Counted from the first letter of the stretch, positions 20,813 to 31,370 are shown. The stretch: DNA of 64,000 nucleotides from Globisporangium splendens (GCA_006386115.1 VFIW01000006.1:599966-663965), one strand, 5' to 3'. Program-made: numbers and translations. The notes: generated by a model not told the origin, from the letters alone.

Positions 20813-22500
20813 ATGAAGCTGCTCCGCCAACTCGCGCTCTCGGCCGCCGTCGCGCTCCTCGGCGTCTCACAGGCTGCTGCCACTGCGCAGGACCAAAACT
20901 ACCACCTCGTCAAAAATCTGCCTGGTCTGGACAATGCGGACGTGAATTTCAAGCACTATGCTGGCCACTTGGAGCTCCAAGCCAAGGAAAAGCTCTTCTA
21001 CTGGTACACGGAGAGTCAGGAAGACCCGGAAAATGCTCCGATCGTGTTGTGGTTGAATGGAGGTCCAGGGTGCTCGTCCTTGGGCGGCTTCTTCACGGGT
21101 GCGTTGCATATTTATCCTTGTTCCTGTGAAGCTTTCGTTGCTTTCTTTCTAACCTGAGTCTTGATTGTCGTTGATGTCCTGTAGAAAACGGTCCTTTTGT
21201 CGTGAATGGCGATCTCTCGGTCAAGATCAATCGCCACTCATGGAACCGCAAAGTCAACATTGTGTGGCTAGAATCCCCCGCGGGCGTCGGCTTCAGTGGC
21301 CCATTGCAGAATGCGTCGTACTACAACGACGACGTCGTCGCGGAGAGAGCCCACGAGTTCCTGCAGCTGTTCTTTGAGAAATACCCGGAGCTACAAAACC
21401 GCAAGTTCTACGTCACGGGTGAGAGCTACGCCGGTATGTACATCCCATATCTGGTGAACTTGCTGGTCGAGAAGCCAATCCCGAACGTGAACCTCGCTGG
21501 GTTTGCGATCGGAAACGCGTACACCGACAACAAGATCGACAATAGCGCGTACGTGGACTACTACTACTCGCACGGCCTCATTTCGCTGGAGAACTACCGT
21601 GCGATGCGCAAAATCTGTGGCGCCGACATTGGCTGTGTCTTCACTGGTGGTAAATGCACGGACGCGTGCAAGCAAGTGCTAGAAGAGGGCATCTTTGCGA
21701 TCCAAGAGGACGATTTCAACCCGTACTTCATCTACGGCGACAAGTGCTTGTTGATGGACAACCAAGCCAACACGTTGCGGCTGTCGGCGGACAAGAAGCA
21801 GCAGTTCCAGACGACGTCGAACCGGCGCGTCGACATTGTGCCGTGCGCGGATACGTTCACGCAGGCTTTCTTGAACCAGAAGAGCGTGCAAGAGGCGATC
21901 CACGTCACCGACCACGTGGACTGGGTCTCCTGCAGCGAAGACGTCTCGGACACGTACACGAGCAGCGACTCGTCGTTGCCAAAGTACCGCAACATCCTCG
22001 GCAAGGGACTCGATGTGCTCATCTACAGTGGGGACGCCGACTCGGTCGTCAACTTTATCGGCACGGAGCGCTGGATTGGTGAAGAAGGACTCAAGCTCCG
22101 TGTCACGGATAAATGGACGGCCTGGTTTGGTCCCGACAAGCAGCTCGCGGGGTACGTGCAAGGCTACGAGGGTTTGACGTTCAAGACCGTCAAGGGTGCT
22201 GGCCACATGGTGCCAGCCGTGAAACCTTTGCATGGTCTCAACTTGTTCGAGTGCTTTGTGTTTGGGGACGAGGCATGCGCGACGTTCGACTACCCTAAGG
22301 ACGAGGAAGAGCTCGAAGCTGGTGCCATCATGGATCTGAGCCAGACAACGTCGGTTGCGAGCATGTCGTCGTTCTTGTCAGTCGTTGTCGTGGGTTCGGT
22401 CGTCGCCGTGGGCTCGGTCGTCGCCGTGTTCCTCGCAGTGGGCATGAAGAGCGCCAAGAAGCGCGCCAACTATGCAACCATTCGATCCCCGACTGTCTAA
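20813..22500 (+). CDS. serine carboxypeptidase (S10) 2, secreted, C-terminally membrane-anchored
   Basis: Exons 20813-21098 and 21185-22500 give 533 aa. It has the same architecture as the upstream copy: signal peptide ([16 protein letters not shown]), [42 protein letters not shown], then a hydrophobic helix ([20 protein letters not shown]) and a basic tail. The intron is at the same codon as in copy 1, but its sequence differs beyond the first bases. Exon 1 after the signal peptide and the last third of the catalytic domain are practically identical in DNA to copy 1. The middle, substrate-side region is clearly diverged. The segment around [19 protein letters not shown] is closer to copy 3. 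This mosaic suggests conversion between paralogues. Confidence 0.95.
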
Positions 22501-22865
22501 TGGCGCCATTGCAGTGCGAGTGTAAAGTGGCGGATGCAATTAATGAATGTGGATGCCGTCATTGCTCTCTTCTTCTTCTTCTCCTTAGGACTCTTCTCAG
22601 ACTCAGATACACACAATTGCACAGCTTGCACCCCTCCATCATGCTGAGACTTTCAGGATGAGTGGACACTCGAGAGTGTTGGTCTCCTATGCAAAAAGGT
22701 CGCGTCTTGCATAACGCAACGAGTGATTGGCGCATCCACAGGGTTTGGGATCAAATGATGAACCAACAAGAGCGCACGCTTTGTTGAATGTACGCGGAAG
22801 GAATTCTCATTCGTGTCCCTCCTCTCCCAGCGGCAGTTGCGAAATGATCTTTGCTGCGCAATCCA

Positions 22866-22895
22866 CTTTGCAAGTCCTCACTTTGCAAGTCCTCA
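22866..22895 (+). repeat. 15-bp tandem duplication in the 5' leader of carboxypeptidase 3
   Basis: CTTTGCAAGTCCTCA is present twice head to tail, followed by a third partial copy (CATTGCAA). It lies 54-83 bases before the ATG at 22949. Confidence 0.75.
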
Positions 22896-22948
22896 CATTG
22901 CAATTTTGCACACAAGCTCCAAGTCCTCGTCCAAGAGTTGCAAGTGCT

Positions 22949-24646
22949 ATGAAGGTGATCACTCGCGCTGTTGCTGCGCTCGGCGTCGCCCTGGCGCTGA
23001 TGTCGTCGGTGTCGGCATCCCACCACGGCAAGAGCAAGGAGCTCCGTAATGTGCACCAGATCACCGGTCTGCCGGGTCTCAAGGCCAAGGCGATCGAGTT
23101 CGACCAGTTCGCGGGCCACCTCGAGCTCGAGACGAAGGAGAAGCTCTTCTACTGGTACACCGAGTCGCAGAGCGACCCCGCGAATGATCCGATCGTGCTC
23201 TGGCTGAACGGCGGTCCCGGGTGCTCGTCGATCAATGGCTTCTTCACGGAGAACGGACCGTTCGTGGTGCAGCCAGATCTGTCGCTCAAGGTGAACCCGT
23301 ACGGCTGGAACCGCAAGGCGAACATCGTGTGGGTCGATTCGCCCGCGGGCGTCGGCTACAGCACGCCGCTGCAGAACGCCGAGTACTACAACGACGACGT
23401 GGTCGCGGACAGATTGCATCAGTTCGTCGGCACGTTTTTCCAGAAGTACCCCGAGTTGCAGCACCGCGACTTCTACATCACGGGCGAGAGCTACGGTGGC
23501 ATGTACATTCCATACCTGGTGGACCGCATCGTGGACGCGCCGATCGCAAACGTGACGCTGAAGGGGTTCGCGATCGGAAACCCGCTCACAGACAACACGA
23601 TCGACGGCAATGCGTACCTGGACTACTACTTGTCGCACGCTCTGATCTCGCGCAGCAACTACGCCAAGGCGCAACGAGATTGCGACCACAACGTCGCGCA
23701 GTGCATCTTCACGCCTGTGAACTGTACCGAGAAGTGTCAAGCAGCCGTCGACGAGGCGTTCGCGGCATCTGATAGGGATGGGTTCAACCACTACTACATC
23801 TACGGCGACGCGTGCTTGCTCAAGAACCCGCAGGCTGCCGCGTTGCACTACCGCGAAGACCGCGAGCTGGAAGTCGTGACCCACCGCGGGGTGATTGGGC
23901 CGTGCGCGAGTTCGTACACCGACTCGTACTTGAACTTGCCAGACGTGCAGCTCGCGTTGCACGTCGAAGGTGCGCCAGTGCAGTGGGTCGACTGCCAGCG
24001 GTTCATCTCGAAGCATTTCACCAAGAGTCTGTCGTCGCTGCCAAAGTACCGCAACATCCTCGGCAAGGGGCTCAAGGCGCTCATCTACAGTGGCGACGCC
24101 GACTCCGTCGTCAACTTTATCGGCACGGAGCGGTGGATCGCGCAGGACGGTCTCAACCTGACGGAGGTTGGTCCGTGGAGATCGTGGCTCGGTCCAGACA
24201 AGCAAATCGCGGGCTACGTCCAGGAGTTCGACGGTTTGACGTTCAAGACAATCAAGGGAGCGGGCCACATGGTGCCAGCCGTGCGTCCGTTGCATGGTCT
24301 CAATCTGTTTGAATGCTTCGTGTACGGTGCCGACGCCTGCGCCACGTTCAAGTATCCGAGCGACCCGTTCGAGACGGAGGCTGGCGATTTCGACTCGGGA
24401 TACGACAATGACGACGACGCGAAAAAGGCGGAGGACGTGCACGACGTCGTGCAGCTCAAGAAGATCGCGGCAGCGAGCACGACGCTCACATCCGCTAGCG
24501 GTGCTTCTTCGTCAGGTTTTGCGTACTTTGGTGGAGGCGCTGTGCTGTCGGTGTGCGGTTTCTTTTTGTACACGGGACGCCGTCGCCACCGCACGACTCG
24601 CTACAGTAGCGGCGAAGAGCGGATCCCGTTTGCGTCCACCATTTAA
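22949..24646 (+). CDS. serine carboxypeptidase (S10) 3, secreted, C-terminally membrane-anchored
   Basis: Single exon, 565 aa, starting at ATG 22949 (MKVITRAVAALGVALALMSS signal peptide). The S10 motifs [34 protein letters not shown] and KGAGHMVP are all present. The C-terminal extension is longer and more acidic than in copies 1 and 2 (DSGYDNDDDAKKAED) and ends in one membrane helix (YFGGGAVLSVCGFFLYTG) and a basic tail. The intron shared by copies 1 and 2 at the ENGPF codon is absent. Codon use is more GC-rich. It is probably the older member or a retro-derived, intron-less copy. Active-site spacing is complete, so it should be catalytic. Confidence 0.95.
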   Translation: MKVITRAVAALGVALALMSSVSASHHGKSKELRNVHQITGLPGLKAKAIEFDQFAGHLELETKEKLFYWYTESQSDPANDPIVLWLNGGPGCSSINGFFTENGPFVVQPDLSLKVNPYGWNRKANIVWVDSPAGVGYSTPLQNAEYYNDDVVADRLHQFVGTFFQKYPELQHRDFYITGESYGGMYIPYLVDRIVDAPIANVTLKGFAIGNPLTDNTIDGNAYLDYYLSHALISRSNYAKAQRDCDHNVAQCIFTPVNCTEKCQAAVDEAFAASDRDGFNHYYIYGDACLLKNPQAAALHYREDRELEVVTHRGVIGPCASSYTDSYLNLPDVQLALHVEGAPVQWVDCQRFISKHFTKSLSSLPKYRNILGKGLKALIYSGDADSVVNFIGTERWIAQDGLNLTEVGPWRSWLGPDKQIAGYVQEFDGLTFKTIKGAGHMVPAVRPLHGLNLFECFVYGADACATFKYPSDPFETEAGDFDSGYDNDDDAKKAEDVHDVVQLKKIAAASTTLTSASGASSSGFAYFGGGAVLSVCGFFLYTGRRRHRTTRYSSGEERIPFASTI

Positions 24647-25009
24647 ACTGGTAGTCGAGAGGTTGTACCGTGATGCATTGCTGGTTTTGTTTGTTGTCAT
24701 TGCTGCTGGTGACGCGGACGGTGGGAACGCACGGAAGATTGACGAAGAGCTACAAAGCGAGGCTCTGCGGGTGAGCTCCCGTTGGTGGATCCTTTCGATT
24801 GTGTAGACGAATAATAAATGGATGGCTGCAATCTTTGTTTTCGAGGAGCAAACAGGATGGCCTTTCTTTGTACAAACACATCGATGGCGTGGTACACGTT
24901 ATTTACTGATCCTGGATGACACACGATGCCCTCCGTTAAGGTACAAAGTCTTATTTTAAGGGATCCGCTGTTGCTCACTCGCCATTCACATCAAGCAATA
25001 AACAGACAA
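24647..25009. other. intergenic region
   Basis: 363 bases between carboxypeptidase 3 and the helicase-associated-repeat gene. AATAAATG at about 24810 could be a polyadenylation signal. No gene is seen. Confidence 0.4.
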
Positions 25010-26812
25010 ATGCTGCGCAGCGTCTGGCGCCGATGGCCGCGCCGTGGCGGAGGCTCGGCGGCGCTGCTCCGGCCCCCAGCTGCGACTGCGACGCCTCTAC
25101 ACAGCGTCTGCGTCTCGCAGAGCGCGCACTCATCCCGTTGGTATGCGTCGACAACCAGCAAGAGCAGCAGCAACGCCACTTCGAGAAAGTCTCCCCGCGG
25201 TCTGAACGCGACGGCGTTCGCGAAACGCGAGCGTGACGTGCGCGCGCATGCGCAGCTGCTGCTGGCGTTACAGACCTTCTACAAGAACGAGCGCCACTTC
25301 GCGGTGCCCTACAGCTTTGTCGTGCCGGCGCCGTCGCCGTTCCCAAGCTCGTTTTCGTCCGCACGACGCCCCGCGACCGGTGTAGAGCAGGACGACAGTG
25401 GTGATGTGATCGTGCCGCACCATTTGCAGCACGAGTCGTGGCCCAAGGAGCTCCACGGTATGCGGCTAGGCGTCAAGGTGCACAAATTTATCCAGGCCGT
25501 GATGAAAGGCACGCACAAGCAGAGCGCCAAGCAGCTCGCACAGCTCACGGACCTGGGCTTCCCGTGGCCCAATTGGCGAGAGTACGTCTTTGAAAACGTG
25601 ACGGCACCAGCACTGGAGACGTACTTGCAGCGAGAGGGTCATCTCTTTGTGCCGCAGAAGTTTGTGTGTCCGCACGGCGATCGGGTGTGGCCGCGGCCGA
25701 CGTGGGGGTTCCCACTGGGGACGCAAGTCGCGACGCTGCGCAAGCACAAGGACACGTCGCTCCTCGCCGACCATCACGTCGAGGCGCTGGAGCAAATGGG
25801 GTTTGTCTGGAAAGTTCGCGATGCCAAGTGGTTCCAGTACTTTCTACCTGGGTTGCGCCACTACAAGTCGGTCTACGGACACGTGGACGTCCCGCTCGCG
25901 TTCGTGATCCCCGACCAACAGCAAAGCGAAAGCAACAGCACAGCACTACACAAAGGAGACGAAGGCAATGCCGAGTGGCCAGCGTACCTGGGTGGGTACA
26001 TGCTCGGCCGTCACGTGTACATGGTGCGCTCGGGCAAGTACGCCGACCAGGTCGAGGAATCCCGCGCCGAGCTCGACGCGCTCGGATTTTCGTTCAACCT
26101 GTCGGATTCCATGTGGACGCACACGATCCTGCCCGCGCTCCGTGTGTTTGCGCAAGTGCACCACCACTGCGACGTGCATCAGGAGTTTGTCGTGCCGTCC
26201 TGGGCGCCATGGCCTGAGAAAGCCTGGGGCTTGAAACTCGGACACACCGTGAAGAGCATCCGCCAGGGCGCCTACGAAGCTCAAGTGCAGGCTTCTCGTG
26301 ACGACCTAGAGCGTCTCGGGTTCGTGTGGAACGCAAAGCAGCGGTTGGAGCGGACCGTACGGGACATCGTGCTCCCGGCGATGGCCACGTACCGCAAGCT
26401 GCACGGCCATGTGCTGGTCAGCACGGACTTTGTGGTCCCCAGAAACGATGCCGCGTGGCCAGAGTCCGCGCGAGGCTTCAAATTGGGCCACTGGATCACA
26501 CGCGCGCGGTCAGGACACGTGGACGTACCGAGCCACTTGAGACGCGAATTGGACCACGTCGGCTTTGTCTGGCGGTTCAATGACGCACGCTGGAACGAGA
26601 TCCTGCTGCCTTCGTTTCGCGTGTATGCCAAGTTGCATGGCACGTGCCGCGGCATGAGCACCAAGTTCCACGTCCCGCATGAGCCCCCGTATCCAGAGCA
26701 AGCGTGGGGCGCGAACCTCGGCGGTGCCGTCTGGCACATGCGCAACGGCGACACGTACGTCAACGACGACGAGAAGCATCGCGAACTGCGTGCACTGGGC
26801 GTGCTGGAGTGA
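25010..26812 (+). CDS. helicase-associated-domain repeat protein, probably mitochondrial
   Basis: Single exon, 600 aa from ATG 25010. The longer open frame begins 84 bases upstream without a natural start. The first 50 residues (MLRSVWRRWPRRGGGSAALL) are Arg-rich and lack acids, as in mitochondrial leaders. The rest is about six repeats of 70-90 residues. The shared pattern is an aromatic-rich helix (FxxxxLPALxxYxxxHGH), a VPxxFVVP strand, WPxxxxGxxLGxxVxxxRxG, and LExLGFVWN. This is the helicase-associated (HA) three-helix domain, which binds nucleic acid and usually sits behind a helicase. Here no helicase motor is present. Stramenopile genomes hold many such repeat-only proteins of unknown role, and organellar RNA or DNA binding is an inference. 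Confidence 0.85.
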   Translation: MLRSVWRRWPRRGGGSAALLRPPAATATPLHSVCVSQSAHSSRWYASTTSKSSSNATSRKSPRGLNATAFAKRERDVRAHAQLLLALQTFYKNERHFAVPYSFVVPAPSPFPSSFSSARRPATGVEQDDSGDVIVPHHLQHESWPKELHGMRLGVKVHKFIQAVMKGTHKQSAKQLAQLTDLGFPWPNWREYVFENVTAPALETYLQREGHLFVPQKFVCPHGDRVWPRPTWGFPLGTQVATLRKHKDTSLLADHHVEALEQMGFVWKVRDAKWFQYFLPGLRHYKSVYGHVDVPLAFVIPDQQQSESNSTALHKGDEGNAEWPAYLGGYMLGRHVYMVRSGKYADQVEESRAELDALGFSFNLSDSMWTHTILPALRVFAQVHHHCDVHQEFVVPSWAPWPEKAWGLKLGHTVKSIRQGAYEAQVQASRDDLERLGFVWNAKQRLERTVRDIVLPAMATYRKLHGHVLVSTDFVVPRNDAAWPESARGFKLGHWITRARSGHVDVPSHLRRELDHVGFVWRFNDARWNEILLPSFRVYAKLHGTCRGMSTKFHVPHEPPYPEQAWGANLGGAVWHMRNGDTYVNDDEKHRELRALGVLE

Positions 26813-27169
26813 GTTGTCGTCTGGTGATCGAGAACAAGAGAAAGCAAAAAGACAGAGTTTGTAAAGTGTGACTTTTGGAAATAGAAAAAAACGACTTGAG
26901 TGCAGCGATTCACACGTGACGGACATTGGTACGTGGCAATGGATCATATTTCTTGAAACCGGTGTACGTGCTGATGTCGAGTTTGCACGGCGTAGTTATA
27001 TCCAAGTTTGGTTTGTCCGAGTTTAGCCTCCGAGGGCGTTTCTCGCTTGCGAATCGGTCGTTTGCTGTGCGTGGCAACTTTGCCGTTGCCACATACCATC
27101 ACGCGACAAGCAACATCGAAAGGCGCACGCGAGCGATCGCCGCGCTGTGGAGAAAATGGCGGCCATACC
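26813..27169. other. intergenic region, possibly decayed coding sequence
   Basis: Carries small open frames on both strands. Given the neighbouring fragment, part of 26930-27169 may be degraded membrane-protein sequence, but similarity beyond the last 20-30 codons could not be traced by eye. Confidence 0.35.
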
Positions 27170-27253
27170 GTGAAGCAAACAGCGCGACTCGTGTACCCCG
27201 AGACCATGTCGTTCCAGGACATCTTCCACTTGAATGTGGAGATTCTGCTGTAG
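27170..27253 (+). pseudogene. 3' fragment of a membrane-protein paralogue
   Basis: The plus-strand reading HTVKQTARLVYPETMSFQDI then FHLNVEILL and a stop resembles the C-terminus of the membrane-protein gene at 29265-31370, NTVKPQARLVYPETISCQDL then LQLNVDDLS and a stop. Both DNA and position relative to the stop agree. Upstream of about 27150 the match decays, and no full gene is present. It is best read as the tail of a former tandem or inverted paralogue. Confidence 0.7.
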
Positions 27254-27788
27254 TTTCTCTGTTTGCTTTGCCAGCTGAACGCGCAGATGCTCTCGTGGCG
27301 CATCATCCGCAGTCGCCTTACCAGTGGATCTACTCCAATTCAAGTGCAAATGATGCGAGAAACGACCGCAAAGTCTGGTGCTTGCTCAGCAGTCAAGCCT
27401 CTCGACCGACGTACCACCAGACACGGCGTAATCGTGGAGAAGTTGGTTAAAGGGTCAACGAACAAGCTGCCAGTGCTGACGTCGAGCGTGGAGCGTGGAG
27501 CAACACTCCTGCCTGTGTTGCCCCTCAAGTGGATAAGCGCAGCGGCAGCCTAAGCGACGTATTAGTCGTCATGATTCCTAGTTGTGGAATAATGACTCAA
27601 AGCTGGGCCGGGGTGAGGGCAGAGCTTTGTATGTCCTTGCTTCGGATCCCATACGCTCAAGGGGTGACCCAAAAGCAATCGAGCAAATGAAAACGTTCAT
27701 ATATTTGCCTCAATGTGGCGAGCGTGAGATGTGAAAAGAAAGCAGTCGGGTCGGCAAAGCTACAGGTACTTTAGCCGGCGTCGGGCAT
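27254..27788. other. intergenic region
   Basis: No supportable gene. A plus-strand frame to 27553 has no recognisable domain. Confidence 0.4.
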
Positions 27789-28784
27789 TTACTTCTTGAC
27801 ATCGAACGAGAGATGCGCAAGGCGTTCACTCAGCGTCCAGAGTTTCTTCGCGGCGCTCTTCGACTCACTGATCTTGGATGGTTCCTCGAGCGTCGGGTAT
27901 CCGCTGAGCTTCATGAAGCCCTTTGGTCCAAAGTAATCTCCTCCCTGCACGTTCAGGGCTGTGGCAGCGTAGAGAGTTGGGAGCGCCCCCATTGGCGCCG
28001 TCTGGAACAATGAGAACCATTTAAACATTTTCGTCTTGAGCCGTTCAGAGAACCTGCCTTCCGTCCCGAACGTCGCGAAGATGTTGGACTCCGTTAGCCC
28101 CGGGTGCGACACAGCTGCCGTGACGCCGACGATTCCTGCGACCTTGATCCGCCGGTCGAGCTCTTTCGTGAACAAGATGTTGCACAACTTGCTGTCGCCG
28201 TAGACGGTCCACGCGTCGTACTTCTTCACCGACGTCTTTACGATGTTGTCTTCGTCAAACTTTGCATCGTGGTGGGCGACGCTGCTCACGTTCACGATGC
28301 GGCATGGCGCGCTCTTTTTGAGCACGTCAAAGAGATGCGCGGTGAGTGCGAACTGGCCCAAGTGGTTGATCGCGAACTGACTTTCGTAGCCATCCACAGT
28401 GACGTCGTAGCCGGCCGCGAGGATCCCAGCATTGTTGACCAGAATGTCGAGGCGAGTGTGCGTGCTCGTGAACTCGTCAGCAAACTCCTGGACACTTTTC
28501 AGACTGCTGACGTCAAGTTTGGCAAACTCGACCTTGCCTGCTGCCGGATTCTTTGCAAGAGACTCACGGATTCGCGTCTCGGCGTGTTTCCCGCGCTCTT
28601 CGCTTCGGCATGCGAGTACGACGTTTGCTCCCTTGCGCGCCAGCTCGAGGGCCATTTCGTACCCGATGCCCGAGTTCGCGCCTGTCACGATCGCAGTCTT
28701 GCCCGTGAGCGATGGGATCTTTCTGGTATCCCAGTTTTCGGGCACTTGGGTCTTGACCGCGGCGGGCGAATTCGAGTTGCCCAT
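27789..28784 (-). CDS. short-chain dehydrogenase/reductase 1 (retinol-dehydrogenase/WWOX-like)
   Basis: 331 aa from ATG 28784. A further in-frame ATG at 28925 would add 47 residues but has a weak context, while 28784 reads ACCATGG. Classical SDR motifs are TGANSGIG for cofactor binding near residues 34-41, LDVSSLKSV, NNAG, the Ser of NVSSVAHH, and YGDSK with catalytic Tyr and Lys. The CRS after the second strand suggests NADP(H). The C-terminal extension ends GYPTLEEPSKISESKSAAKK. The chosen start gives MGNSNS, a textbook N-myristoylation signal, which would put the enzyme on membranes. Substrate unknown: this group reduces retinal, steroids or chlorophyll precursors in other organisms. It is a paralogue of the SDR at 32644. 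Confidence 0.92.
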   Translation of the reverse strand: MGNSNSPAAVKTQVPENWDTRKIPSLTGKTAIVTGANSGIGYEMALELARKGANVVLACRSEERGKHAETRIRESLAKNPAAGKVEFAKLDVSSLKSVQEFADEFTSTHTRLDILVNNAGILAAGYDVTVDGYESQFAINHLGQFALTAHLFDVLKKSAPCRIVNVSSVAHHDAKFDEDNIVKTSVKKYDAWTVYGDSKLCNILFTKELDRRIKVAGIVGVTAAVSHPGLTESNIFATFGTEGRFSERLKTKMFKWFSLFQTAPMGALPTLYAATALNVQGGDYFGPKGFMKLSGYPTLEEPSKISESKSAAKKLWTLSERLAHLSFDVKK

Positions 28785-29264
28785 GGTCGTATCAAAAACG
28801 AGAAAATGGTAATTGGCTGCTTGCTGAGAAGTTGGCGGAATGGAGAATGAGTTGCTGTTGACTTGATCAGCACGAGCGATACGGAGGGTGCTCGCAATCA
28901 AGCTGAAGCTACGTGGACTCGTCATCCATACCTGAGTATCTCTCTCTCTCGCTCCCGATATGCTGGAAAGCCCACTTGCTGGATGATGATGTCATGGTTG
29001 ACAGCTTTGGCTCGATTAGTACAACTAACCCTACCCTATGAAATCAACTCGAACCACGAATGAAGCCTTCTGGTTGGATAAAAACCCCGTCCGAAAATGT
29101 GTGTGTACGAAACATCGGGTGTACCAAACTTGAATTCTTTGACAACTTCATCAGCCTCGCTCTAACCAGCAGCGAGTCAATTGATAGCTGGGAAGCTTTG
29201 CATTCGTGCCACTTTGGTTACGGAACGCTAGGTGCTTGTTACATATACACTATGATTTTCATGG
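28785..29264. other. intergenic region
   Basis: About 480 bases, including the possible extended 5' end of SDR 1. No other gene is seen. Confidence 0.4.
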
Positions 29265-31370
29265 TTACGAGAGATCATCAACGTTGAGCTGCAGCAAATC
29301 CTGACACGATATGGTCTCGGGGTACACGAGCCGCGCCTGCGGCTTGACCGTGTTGCCCTCGACGTCGTACACGTACACGTTGCGAAATCGCGCGCGTGAC
29401 ACTTTCGTGAGCGAGATCGTCACGAGGTCGTCCGTCTGGATGAGGAACTTGCGGTTCGCGATCACATACCCGCTGCTGTAGATCCCGTCGGCCGACGCGA
29501 ACTTGACGCCCTTGATGTAGATGCAGTTGTCGTAGTCGGTGACGATACCATACCGATTCTGCAGCGCGGCGCCTGTCGCGATTTCAAACAGCGTGAGGTT
29601 GCGCTTGAGCTCAATCAGTCGCTCTTCGTCTTCGGAAAAGCCTGTGACTCTCTGTACAAGCAGCTTATCGGGAAAGAAATGTCGGTACGCCTTGCGCAGC
29701 GCGACGTACACGAAGACAAACACGAAGGTGCTGAACACTGGGAACAGCAGCATCGTGGCAAACGATGGACCGTGGCTCGGCAAATGGTGGATCGACTAGA
29801 AGCGCATCGGGCTGATGGCCAGTGTCTCCTCGTTGGCTTCGCTCATCGCGAGGCTGTAGTCGTTGGCCGAGTACATCACGATGGTCTTGAGTAGTCGAGG
29901 AAAGAGATTGGCGATTCCCACGCGCTCCTCAAAGCCGATGAAAAACAGCACAATCGTGAACACGGGGTTGATCCGTTCGTGAAGAATGTTACCAATGAAA
30001 CTGATGAGGCAAAAGTAGAGCGTCAGCAGATCCGCGCGCATAATCGCTGAGTACAGAAAGTATCCGGGCGTGTTGGCGAGCTCATTGCCTGTGTATAAGC
30101 AAAACTCCATGAGTGGCCAGAAGCCGCCGATCCACCACGAGAGCACGACGAGAGAGCTGCGCATCCATAACGTCGCCGACGCGGCGACAAACGCGTCGCC
30201 GATCCAGAGCTTCTTGGCGCGGAAGTTTCGGTAGATCACCATGAGCAGCACGGTGAGGTTCACGATCACGTCAAACGCGAGCAGGAAATGCAGGAAGTGC
30301 ACCCACGCCCAGGAATCGCGAAGCACAGGGCGACCGTACCACTGCCACATCGTCAGCACCGTGAGCGGGTCTTGGGACAACTCCCAGATCACGTTGCGGA
30401 AATTCGCTTGTTCGTTCTCAAACGAGACGTAGAACCCCGTGCGGCGCGCCGTGAGCACTTGTTTGGGGTAATCTGTGAGTGGGTCGCGGGGGATGCTCCG
30501 CAGAAGCCAATAGCTGTCGGACGTGATGCCCTCGAGGGTGTACGCTTCGAGCGTTGGTCGTAGAAAGGGATACCCAGGTGCAACGACAAAGTAGTGGTCT
30601 ACTGACGTGGCTCGCATATCGTTCATGATCGCGATGGTCGAGACGCCCGCGGCGCCTTTCTTGTTCATGGCCGGGATCTTGTACTCTTGCGCCGACAGCG
30701 TGACTATGACTAAGTAGACGTCATCAGGGTCGTCGACTTTGCGCGTGAGGAAGAAGAACCGCACGGACGATGAGCAGTCCACGACGGGCATGATCAGCTC
30801 ACTCACATTCGGATCGAGGTACGTGATATTGTAGGCCACATCGCGCACGTTCGCTGAGTAGATCGCTCGCTGGAACGGGTCGTCATAAATGCGGTAGGGC
30901 AGCGTCACGCTCTTGCATGGCATGAACATGATCTCGTTCTTTTCCAGATACATTGTACCATTGCGCGGCGACGTGTCATTGCCTAAGGCAGCGATGAGCG
31001 CGCTTTCCCGGATCGTGGCTGTCCCGGCGTAGGCGCCAATGAGTTGCGACTCGTATGGCACAAAGTCCATCAAGGGGTTCTGTGCCCCTTGTAGCACGTG
31101 AGTCGCATCGAGGCACGCGGACAAGCACGTCTGAAGGTACACGACCGCGGCTGCAAAGATGCAAAGCCGACGAAACAGATTGAAGCTCTCGTTGAGTACC
31201 GTTGGCCTTTCCCGAGTGGCTGACTGAGCAACACATTCCAGAAAGGATCATGATCGACTGGAATCCGAACAAAGTCGACCACGACTGATGACCACTACTC
31301 GAAATGAGACCGTGCCGAGTGCAAAGACAAACAGTGAGCCATGGCCATCCAGTAACTTGCACACGGCCAT
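29265..31370 (-). pseudogene. large multi-pass membrane protein gene interrupted by an in-frame TAG
   Basis: Complement exons 31299-31370 and 31223-29265. Reading in one frame gives about 675 codons with a single stop, TAG, at 29796-29798. Before the stop are an N-terminal hydrophobic segment (RRLCIFAAAVVYLQTCLSAC), a large extracytoplasmic region, then five or six membrane helices ending ANEETLAISPMRF. After the stop the same frame continues with SIHHLPSHGPSFATM, another helix (LLFPVFSTFVFVFVYVALR) and a conserved-looking soluble tail to LNVDDLS. The TAG probably replaced a Trp codon (TGG). The first exon join has good signals (donor gtagtg, acceptor gctcag) but is tentative. The family appears to be an oomycete-specific membrane protein without a known function. 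If the shorter product is made it lacks the last helix and tail. Confidence 0.7.

Noticed and set aside
22751..24442. 563-codon minus-strand open frame opposite carboxypeptidase 3
   Set aside because: It is a shadow of GC-rich codon use on the coding strand. Its translation is Arg/Val/His-rich without domains, while the plus strand encodes a complete S10 enzyme.
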